DNA of 5,397 nt from Nitrospinota bacterium (GTDB lineage Bacteria; Nitrospinota_A; UBA7883). The stretch's first letter is position 1. Every line of letters begins with the position of its first letter. The stretch lies in the NCBI GenBank assembly GCA_029880775.1, contig JAOUNV010000166.1, forward strand, positions 1-5,397, given 5' to 3'. The position numbers and the translations under genes are program-made. Positions 1 through 5,397 of this stretch are shown piece after piece. The notes beneath the pieces are model-generated. The model did no database searches. It saw only the letters and a program-made list of their open reading frames with translations, and had not been told where the DNA came from.

Positions 1-1
1 G

Positions 2-649
2 GTCCCTCCGGAAGTGGCGGATTATAACCTGCTCACGGAAAAAGAGATCGCGGAGGATGGAGACGAAGAAGCGGCTGCCATTTATGATCTGGAGGGTTTG
101 GTAGAGGCGTATGTGACCACAGATGTGGGTCGGGCTTTTGTGGACATGAACCGGGCGGTGGATGACAGAAGAAAAGATGGTGTGGTGAAAACACACACCT
201 GCTGGGATGTTCCCGTTTTCAACAGACCGTTGCCTGAAAGCTTGGTGGAAGAGCTTCTGGCCAAGTATCACACCCCATATCACGCCAGCCTGGAGGCACT
301 TTGCCCTCAATTTCGACTTTGCCTTGACTGTCACACCATGGCCACCGTGGGGCCTTCCATCGCTCCCGACCCTGGGAAAAAGCGACCTTTCATCTGTTTG
401 AGCAATGCCAAAACCGCCAGTCCTGACGCTTGGATACTGAAATTCAAGGAGTTTCTGGAGGAGGAATTTGGATTACCGGTGAATGTGAACGACCCATTCG
501 GGGGGGGGTATATCATCAGGCGCCACTCGACCAAAGCGCCCTGGATCCAGGTGGAATTCACAAGAGATATGACTGTTTCATCCGGGCGGAAGCGCGAAGG
601 CTTGCTCCGGGCATTGAGTGAGGTTGTAAAACTTATTAATAAGACATAG
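2..649 (+). CDS. N-formylglutamate amidohydrolase family protein, 5'-truncated by the window edge
   Basis: This is a cytoplasmic amide hydrolase of the N-formylglutamate deformylase family (Pfam FGase). The classic member splits N-formyl-L-glutamate into formate and glutamate at the end of one histidine-degradation route. About 215 residues are visible. The frame is open to the window edge and reads VPPEVADYN before the first GTG at 14. That matches the segment after the N-terminal PHSG-type motif of the family, so the true start lies upstream and the GTG at 14 is probably internal. Counting from that GTG, family landmarks are NRPLPE (70-75), YHTPYHASLEAL (85-96), DCHTM (105-109), APDPG (117-121), CLSN (128-131), VNDPFGGGYIIRRHS (158-172) and PWIQVEFTR. 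The conserved His and Asp residues in DCHTM and RRHS are candidate metal or active-site residues. A run of nine G bases encodes the GGG of NDPFGGG. No other hut genes are in view, so the real substrate may be a different N-acyl amino acid. The stop is 29 bp before the DUF432 gene. Confidence 0.88.
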   Translation, partial: VPPEVADYNLLTEKEIAEDGDEEAAAIYDLEGLVEAYVTTDVGRAFVDMNRAVDDRRKDGVVKTHTCWDVPVFNRPLPESLVEELLAKYHTPYHASLEALCPQFRLCLDCHTMATVGPSIAPDPGKKRPFICLSNAKTASPDAWILKFKEFLEEEFGLPVNVNDPFGGGYIIRRHSTKAPWIQVEFTRDMTVSSGRKREGLLRALSEVVKLINKT

Positions 650-678
650 ATTTAATCCTGAATATATCATTTGGCATT

Positions 679-1494
679 ATGACTACTTCAGAAAACAGTT
701 CAGGGACATGGTGGGGTGAATACTCCTTTGAAACCGGCCAGATCCAGTCCTGGAAAATCGGCCCAATAAAGCTGTATATCCAAAGGCTGCAAAACGAGTG
801 GCTCTTCGCTTTCAAACGGGAAGATGTCTCCGCCAACGTGAAACTGGGATGGGAGCGGAACCGGGATCTGACGGAGATTCCGGACGATTGCGAGGTGGAG
901 AGGTACGCCTTCAAGGAAGCGCCGTCGATAATAAGCCTCATACCAAAGCTGGCCGGCAAACAGGTGATCACCCGACCTACCACACCATTTACACTCATGC
1001 CAAATGAACAGGTGACAGTATACGCCGGTACACCAGTCTGGGTAAAAATCGAAACGGTGAATCCGAAAGTCAAGCTGACATCCATCTCCACAAGACGGCT
1101 ATCCGACACATGGTTTGGCAAGTCCACCACCAAAGGGGAGCTATGCTACTCGACCAAGACAAAATGCAGGATACGGCAAGAGGAAGTTCCCATGAGCGCC
1201 AACAGGGCTGTGACACCGGTGCGGATCACGAATTTGAGCTCTAAGAAGCTGGAGCTAAAGGAGATTAGCCTACCCATGCCATACCTTTCCTTGTTCAAGT
1301 CATCGGATGGGAACCTGTGGACCTCTCCTGCCTCTATCATCAGGGAAAAGGTGGGTGACAAGATTACAGTGGCCTTTTCCAGAACACCACCAAAGGAGAT
1401 GGAGGGGGCGGAACTAGTGGCCGAAGCGGAGAAAAAGGAAAAAAGCAATGTGATGAAAGACGCCATATCCGCGTTTTTCGGAGAAACTTTTTAA
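679..1494 (+). CDS. DUF432 domain-containing protein, function unknown
   Basis: This 271-residue protein has no signal peptide or membrane segment and is probably cytoplasmic. I recognise it from memory as DUF432, a family of unknown function. The signs are the N-terminal WGEYSFETGQIQSWKIGP block (about 12-29) followed by an NEW motif (39-41), the central MPNEQVTVYAGTPVWVKI block, the STRRLSDTWFGKSTTKGELCYSTKT block around 136-161, and a RAVTPVRITNLSS block followed by LPMPYLSLF and LWT. The pattern of short hydrophobic strands suggests a mostly beta fold. The last 30 or so residues are charged (EAEKKEKSNVMKD) and then amphipathic (AISAFFGETF), a possible tail helix. The length suggests a complete single domain. 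There is no clear Shine-Dalgarno before the ATG, so translation may be coupled to the upstream gene. It ends 10 bp before the MscS channel gene. I recall DUF432 genes beside mechanosensitive channels in other genomes, so a role as a channel partner is a reasonable inference, not a known function. Confidence 0.8.
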   Translation: MTTSENSSGTWWGEYSFETGQIQSWKIGPIKLYIQRLQNEWLFAFKREDVSANVKLGWERNRDLTEIPDDCEVERYAFKEAPSIISLIPKLAGKQVITRPTTPFTLMPNEQVTVYAGTPVWVKIETVNPKVKLTSISTRRLSDTWFGKSTTKGELCYSTKTKCRIRQEEVPMSANRAVTPVRITNLSSKKLELKEISLPMPYLSLFKSSDGNLWTSPASIIREKVGDKITVAFSRTPPKEMEGAELVAEAEKKEKSNVMKDAISAFFGETF

Positions 1495-1504
1495 TAGGCC
1501 GGGA

Positions 1505-2377
1505 ATGGACACTTCACTTGCGTTATTAGGCGAAGCGGTGGGTAAGCTGCACCTGCCCAGCGTCATAAAAGCCTTCATTTATCTTGGCGCGGGGTATATC
1601 TTTGCCCGAATGATTGGATTTGCCCTGAAGCGCTGGCTGAAGGGGGTAGTAAGCATCCACAACACCAAACTACTAAGTCGGATAGCCTTTTATCTTATCT
1701 TCGGACTGTTTACCGTATCCGCCATGTGGGAGTTGGGATTTAATCTCCAGGTGCTATTGGGCGCTGCGGGAATTTTCACCGTGGCCCTGGGTTTCGCTTC
1801 ACAGACATCAGCCTCCAATCTGATCAGCGGGATTTTTCTGCTTTCAGAAAGGCCGTTTCAGATTGACGATACAATAAAAGTCGGGGACACAGTAGGCGAG
1901 GTTATCTCCATTGACCTTCTATCGGTGAAGTTGCGTACCTTTGACAACCTGTTCGTCAGGATACCCAATGAGACGCTGATTAAATCGGAAATTACAACTC
2001 TCACCATGTTCCCCATCCGAAGACTGGATCTCCTCCTGGGGGTGGCGTACAAAGAAAACCTTGAGAATGTACGGGATATTCTTCTGGAGATCGCCGATAA
2101 AAACCCGCATTGCCTGGATAACCCGAAACCGCAGTTTTTTGTCAAGGATTTCGGGTCCTCCTCGGTCGATATACAATTTTCAGTATGGGCAAAACAGGAG
2201 GGTTTATTCAAAACCAGAACTAATATATTGATGGAGATTAAGAATGTTTTTGAAAAAAGGGGAATCGAGATTCCATTTCCCCATATCACCTTAACTGACA
2301 ACCGGACCACTCCTGCCCCACCATTTATTACGGAAGACGTGTCCGGTTCACCAGAACAAACCGCCAAGCCGGAGTAA
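1505..2377 (+). CDS. MscS-family mechanosensitive ion channel
   Basis: This 290-residue inner-membrane channel is close to the length of E. coli MscS. Family members open under membrane tension and release solutes on hypo-osmotic shock; they work as heptamers. Three membrane segments are visible: TM1 about 20-41, TM2 about 57-79, and pore-lining TM3 about 82-113, where LLGAAGIFTVALGFASQTSASNL has the Gly/Ala packing and Gln/Asn-Leu signature of MscS pores. TM3 leads into SERPFQIDDTIKVGDTVGEV, the start of the beta domain, followed by LRTFDNLFVRIPN. The alpha/beta cytosolic vestibule domain ends at IEIPFPHITL, and a short Pro/Thr-rich tail follows. The ATG lies 10 bp after the DUF432 stop with only a poor GGGA close to it. 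A GTG at 1538 with AGG seven bases upstream is an alternative start that would remove 11 residues and leave TM1 intact. It is probably co-translated with the DUF432 gene. Confidence 0.95.
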   Translation: MDTSLALLGEAVGKLHLPSVIKAFIYLGAGYIFARMIGFALKRWLKGVVSIHNTKLLSRIAFYLIFGLFTVSAMWELGFNLQVLLGAAGIFTVALGFASQTSASNLISGIFLLSERPFQIDDTIKVGDTVGEVISIDLLSVKLRTFDNLFVRIPNETLIKSEITTLTMFPIRRLDLLLGVAYKENLENVRDILLEIADKNPHCLDNPKPQFFVKDFGSSSVDIQFSVWAKQEGLFKTRTNILMEIKNVFEKRGIEIPFPHITLTDNRTTPAPPFITEDVSGSPEQTAKPE

Positions 2378-2428
2378 CACCTACCCATATTGCCGGCGAT
2401 TGGTATATCAACAAATAATCGCGAGCGG

Positions 2429-3655
2429 TTATGTATCCAACATATGCATCGGACGAGTGGAGCCTTTTCCGGAAAGAGTCGCATATATGTTGCGCGCCAC
2501 TTTCCGTACTCGGCTGAAAAACAATGGCAGGTATCGCCCCTTCTCGATCATGATCCAGGAGAACTTGGCGTCATGGGTCCTGGGCGGGATGGGTCGTATG
2601 CTCCGCTCCGTCAAGGTAATGGCGTTTTTTTCGCAAGTGGAGAGGCATGCGCCGCACCCCAGGCAGATGGAAGTGTCCACCACGCCGAACCGCCGGGTGT
2701 CGCCGTTCGAGCCGCTTTTACCCGCACCGATACCCTTGACGTTGCACATCGCAACGCATTTACCGCAATAGTCACACAAGTCTGGGTCTATATGCGCGAT
2801 AAAAGGTGTCTTCGCCACGCCATCCGGGTATCCCATCTGCACGCCATGCATCAGCACGCAGCAGCAGCGGCAACAGTTACAAATAAACGTCGGCTTATCG
2901 CGCACATTGTCGGTGATATAGGTCAGGTTGTATGACTTGGCCCGATCCAGGATCGCCAACAGTTCCTCCACGCTCTTCCGCTGCTGGAATCCCCTGCGGA
3001 CCAGGAACCGGGCGCCCTCCCCCAGGGTGATGCAGATTCCATCGATGGGAGCGCCGCGCTTGCACGTCTTCCCCTCGTGCTCCTTCTTGTGACGGCAATA
3101 ACACATCCCCGCCGCTCCAAAGCTGGAGTTCCTTATGATCTCCCTGGCGTCTTCGTATGAAGTGACCTTGGAACTTATCGGAATCTTGTCTTCATATGTC
3201 AGCGCGCGAGTCAGCTGGGTCCCGCTTCGCAATATTTCGTTGGTCTGGCCTGCTCGCCCCCTCTCCTCCAGGTATTCGGCCATCAGCCTGGCCACTTTGT
3301 CCATGGGGATATCTGTCCTGTTCTTCATGAATGTGAATTCGAAGAACCCGATCAACCCTGGTATCAGAAGGTAGTAGGTGATTCCCCTGTAGGGCATGTC
3401 CGCCACCAGCCCCTTCTCCGCCATCCGCTCAAGAATCGGAGCAAGCTTTCCCTCGTCCATCCCCGTGGCGTCGCAAAGCTCCGCCAATGTCGCTTCCTCC
3501 AGGGGGAACCTGGAGCCGACAAAGGCCTCCTCCTCGTCGAAAAGGATGGATAGGATCCGCCTCAGCTTGTCGTTATCCACCAGCCCCACGGGGTATTTAT
3601 TCAGCCGGTCGATCAGGGGGATCAGATCCTCCTTGTATACGCTTGCGTGTCCCAT
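2429..3655 (-). CDS. Winged-helix / dicluster 4Fe-4S binding protein
   Basis: This 408-residue cytoplasmic iron-sulfur protein belongs to a family common in anaerobes; its substrate and partners are not established. The N-terminal 110 residues look like a winged helix (FPLEEATLAELCDATGMDEGKLAPILERMAEKGLV), followed by a YYLLIPGLIGFFEFTFM segment. The middle holds CYCRHKKEHEGKTC (185-198), Cys208 and the dense CNCCRCCC motif (259-266). Two ferredoxin motifs follow, Cys294-297-300-304 and Cys331-334-337-341, each CxxCxxCxxxC and each able to hold a 4Fe-4S cluster. Asn and Glu replace the usual Pro after the last cysteine. A family-typical tail (RSIRPIPPRTHDAKFSWIMIEKGR) follows. The frame is open to a GTG at 3778, but a promoter at 3684-3712 and an AAAGG site seven bases before the ATG at 3655 favour the shorter form. 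It converges with the channel gene (51-bp gap) and lies downstream of the RND pump on the same strand. Electron transfer or redox-linked regulation is an inference. Confidence 0.88.
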   Translation of the reverse strand: MGHASVYKEDLIPLIDRLNKYPVGLVDNDKLRRILSILFDEEEAFVGSRFPLEEATLAELCDATGMDEGKLAPILERMAEKGLVADMPYRGITYYLLIPGLIGFFEFTFMKNRTDIPMDKVARLMAEYLEERGRAGQTNEILRSGTQLTRALTYEDKIPISSKVTSYEDAREIIRNSSFGAAGMCYCRHKKEHEGKTCKRGAPIDGICITLGEGARFLVRRGFQQRKSVEELLAILDRAKSYNLTYITDNVRDKPTFICNCCRCCCVLMHGVQMGYPDGVAKTPFIAHIDPDLCDYCGKCVAMCNVKGIGAGKSGSNGDTRRFGVVDTSICLGCGACLSTCEKNAITLTERSIRPIPPRTHDAKFSWIMIEKGRYLPLFFSRVRKVARNIYATLSGKGSTRPMHMLDT

Positions 3656-3662
3656 AACTTCG

Positions 3663-3667
3663 CCTTT
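3663..3667 (-). promoter_or_regulatory. Ribosome-binding site that fixes the iron-sulfur protein start
   Basis: On the - strand AAAGG lies seven bases before the ATG at 3655. The next in-frame upstream candidates, an ATG at 3682 and a GTG at 3778, have no comparable site. The ATG at 3682 would also lie almost on the -10 box of the predicted promoter. Confidence 0.6.
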
Positions 3668-3683
3668 ATGCTCCCTTACCATC

Positions 3684-3712
3684 AATATAGGTTTATTTAC
3701 AGACCTTGTGAA
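3684..3712 (-). promoter_or_regulatory. Sigma70-type promoter of the iron-sulfur protein gene
   Basis: Read on the - strand, the -35 box is TTCACA (3712-3707, five of six matches to TTGACA). It is followed by a 17-base spacer and the -10 box TATATT (3689-3684, five of six matches to TATAAT). Transcription would start near 3677, giving a leader of about 22 bases that carries the AAAGG site. The near-consensus boxes and ideal spacing in an otherwise non-coding gap make this convincing by eye. It implies the gene can be expressed independently of the upstream RND pump gene. Confidence 0.65.
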
Positions 3713-3815
3713 TTGCGGGCATTTGATGGCGGACGATGGCCGCGATGGAGTCATCGAATCGGAGTCGAGAAGCTTCACCGTAAAGTGAGCTGAAGGATTA
3801 TTTCAACTGGCGGAT

Positions 3816-3849
3816 CCCCTCTTCGTTTTGACAAAGAGGGGTTTGTTTT
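3816..3849 (+). terminator. Hairpin with T-rich tail next to the RND gene stop
   Basis: A perfect 8-bp stem, CCCCTCTT (3816-3823) with AAGAGGGG (3834-3841), encloses a 10-base loop. TTTGTTTT (3842-3849) follows on the + strand, which is the layout of a rho-independent terminator for + strand transcripts. The nearest gene stop is that of the RND pump on the opposite strand, which overlaps the last base. Read from the - strand, the stem is preceded by A residues and has no U-run after it. It may still act as the pump's 3' end (stabilising hairpin or weak bidirectional terminator), or it may block antisense transcription into the pump gene. Confidence 0.55.
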
Positions 3850-5397
3850 CAGGTTGTTTCCACGGCAGGTGGTTGACGTTTTACCTTGCCAACCAGGTAG
3901 CCGAACAGCCTGTTAATGTCGTCTCCCACCAGGTAGAAGCTGGGAACCAGCAACAACGTCAGCGGCGTGGCGAACATTAGTCCGAAACCGAGCGCCAGGG
4001 CCATGGGGCCCATATATATGTCTGTCCCGCCCACACCATAGGCCAAGGGCAGAAGCCCGGCCACTGTGGTGGCGGTGGTCATCAGGATAGCCCGCAGCCT
4101 GTCGCCCGTGGCCTCCACCACCAGCCGGAGGATCTTTGTCTCCGGAGATTTGGCGCGCTGCTCGTTTATATGGTTCACCAACACCAGCGAATCGTTCACC
4201 ACCACGCCGGCCATGCCGATGACACCCAGCATGGCCAGAAAGCCGAAGGTCTCCTGATGTAAAGCAAAGGCGATAATCACACCGATCAATCCGAATGGGA
4301 TGGCCATCAGGACTATGAGAGGCTGGGTGGCGGAGTTGAAGAGGAGCATCAGCAGAAAATAGATGCCAATGGCCGCCAACCCGAAGGATATGAACAGGCT
4401 TTGCATCGATTTTTCCGTTTCCTGAGCCTCGCCCCCGATCATGAACCTCATGCCGGGGTAATCCGTATCCAGGTTGAATTTCTCCTGAATCGCATCGGTG
4501 ACTTCCAGCGCGGTAACCTTTTCCTGGGCCACATCGGCGCTCACAGTGGTCGTTCGTTCTCTGTCGAAATGGTGCACGTCGCTGGGGCCTGGGCTCAGCT
4601 TTAGCTTGGCCACTTCACCCAGGGCAATCAGCCGCCCCCTGTTATTGGGAATCTGGAGGCTCTCCAGGTACGAGAGTTTTCTGCGAGCCTTCTCGTGCAG
4701 GATCACGCGGAACTCCACATCCTCCTCACCATAGCGCACACTTGTGACATGTTCACCATCGTAGGCTACACGCAGGTTTCTGGCCACATCAGCCACCGTC
4801 AAGCCCAGCCTGGCCAGCTTTGTATAATCCACTACTATCTCCACCTGCTCCTTACCGAAGGCGTCGTCCCGGCCAATATCCTTGACGCCATCGACCCCCT
4901 CCAGAAAATGCGCCACGTTGTCTGTCAGTCTTTTGCGCATGCCGTCATCCGAGCCGATGATTCGCACGTTGACCGGCTTGCCGGTGGGTGGACCGCCAGA
5001 CTCTACTGCGAAAAGAACTTCAGAAACTCCTTCAACTTTACCCACCTTGGCTCGCAATGATTCCACTATCTGGTCAGCGCTCCGGTTTCTTTGCGACCAT
5101 GGGGTCAGGTCGATGATCATGGTTCCGCAATTTGGGCAGTTGCGCGGGGGGCCATCTATCCGAAGAAGTATACCGACCCTGGTTACATACGATTGCATTT
5201 CGTTGCCAGGCATACTCTCCACGATATTTTCTATTCTTTCCATCACATCCAAAGAGGCTTCCAGCGAGCTGCCAATCGGAGTCTCCACTGTCACATAAAA
5301 CCTCTCCGCCCCTTTGGAAGGGAAAAGGATGAACTTCATGTAAGTAGAGGCGTAATACATGGAGGCTGCGAATGCGCCGATGAAAAACAGAATGGTG
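3849..5397 (-). CDS. RND-family efflux permease, C-terminal half (5'-truncated by the window edge)
   Basis: This is the second half of an inner-membrane resistance-nodulation-division transporter (AcrB/CusA-like superfamily), a proton-driven pump that normally works as a trimer with a periplasmic adaptor and an outer-membrane channel. The frame stays open to the window edge; the residues before the ATG at 5360 (TILFFIGAFAAS) belong to a membrane segment equivalent to TM7, so that ATG is internal. Counting from it, a large periplasmic domain (about 15-318) includes LTPWSQRNRSADQIVESLR and VDYTKLARLGLTVADV. TM8 to TM12 follow at about 322-341, 347-368, 372-396, 425-445 and 453-480. GVVVNDSLVLVNHIN in TM10 is the family signature. 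The domain repeats the usual RND second half, and the protein ends in a short basic, Pro-rich tail. An unusual CPNC pair sits at residues 75-78. Substrate class (drug, lipid or metal) cannot be told from this half. Adaptor genes would lie beyond the right edge. Confidence 0.92.
   Translation of the reverse strand, partial: TILFFIGAFAASMYYASTYMKFILFPSKGAERFYVTVETPIGSSLEASLDVMERIENIVESMPGNEMQSYVTRVGILLRIDGPPRNCPNCGTMIIDLTPWSQRNRSADQIVESLRAKVGKVEGVSEVLFAVESGGPPTGKPVNVRIIGSDDGMRKRLTDNVAHFLEGVDGVKDIGRDDAFGKEQVEIVVDYTKLARLGLTVADVARNLRVAYDGEHVTSVRYGEEDVEFRVILHEKARRKLSYLESLQIPNNRGRLIALGEVAKLKLSPGPSDVHHFDRERTTTVSADVAQEKVTALEVTDAIQEKFNLDTDYPGMRFMIGGEAQETEKSMQSLFISFGLAAIGIYFLLMLLFNSATQPLIVLMAIPFGLIGVIIAFALHQETFGFLAMLGVIGMAGVVVNDSLVLVNHINEQRAKSPETKILRLVVEATGDRLRAILMTTATTVAGLLPLAYGVGGTDIYMGPMALALGFGLMFATPLTLLLVPSFYLVGDDINRLFGYLVGKVKRQPPAVETT

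Noticed and set aside
636..1133. A 165-codon open frame on the - strand, opposite the DUF432 gene
   Set aside because: It overlaps conserved DUF432 motifs on the other strand, and its translation shows no family features.
2396..2422. GCGATT / AATCGC inverted repeat in the gap between the convergent channel and iron-sulfur genes
   Set aside because: It is a 6-bp stem with a 15-base loop and no T-run on either side. It is too weak to call a terminator, though some shared 3' signal would be expected here.
1858..2484. A 208-codon open frame on the - strand, opposite the channel gene
   Set aside because: It is antisense to the conserved MscS cytosolic domain and reads as Arg/Ser-rich sequence without domain character.
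2390..2935. A 181-codon open frame on the + strand, opposite the iron-sulfur gene
   Set aside because: It lies entirely antisense to a protein with clear family motifs, and its translation is His/Ala/Arg-rich with no recognisable domain. It is a shadow of the real gene.
4695..5298. Overlapping + strand open frames opposite the RND pump gene
   Set aside because: They are antisense to a strongly supported transporter and have shadow-like composition.
1..5397. tRNA or rRNA genes, CRISPR arrays, insertion sequences, integrase sites, long direct repeats
   Set aside because: Reading both strands by eye showed none. Nearly the whole window is protein coding.

Overview
The window is a compact, protein-coding stretch of bacterial chromosome with five genes: three on the + strand in its left half and two on the - strand in its right half. 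The outermost gene at each end is cut by the window edge. I found no RNA genes, mobile elements, CRISPR arrays or long repeats. The only gene-free gap over 100 bp is about 193 bp (3656-3848), and it holds a good promoter and a strong hairpin. An RND pump and an iron-sulfur protein of a kind common in anaerobes suggest a Gram-negative, probably anaerobic or facultatively anaerobic bacterium, perhaps of the Deltaproteobacteria type. This is inference; nothing here fixes the taxon.

Left half (+ strand): the C-terminal part of an N-formylglutamate amidohydrolase-family enzyme (2-649, start lost), then a DUF432 protein (679-1494), then an MscS-type mechanosensitive channel (1505-2377). The gaps are 29 and 10 bp, so DUF432 and the channel are very probably co-transcribed, and the amidohydrolase may share the transcript. 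The DUF432-MscS pair is the most interesting part of the window: a soluble protein of unknown function placed directly before an osmotic-release channel, as a possible partner or modulator.

Right half (- strand): the C-terminal half of an RND-family efflux permease (3849-5397, start lost beyond the right edge), then a winged-helix/4Fe-4S protein with 14 clustered cysteines plus two in a CxC motif (2429-3655). The iron-sulfur gene has its own near-consensus sigma70-type promoter (TTCACA-17-TATATT) and ribosome-binding site. These place its start at 3655, not at the longest open frame start at 3778, and suggest it is transcribed separately from the pump. Its 3' end converges with the channel gene across a 51-bp gap.

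Functional themes are envelope transport and stress (MscS channel, RND pump) plus redox/iron-sulfur chemistry and a small amide hydrolase. No obvious shared pathway joins the two halves.
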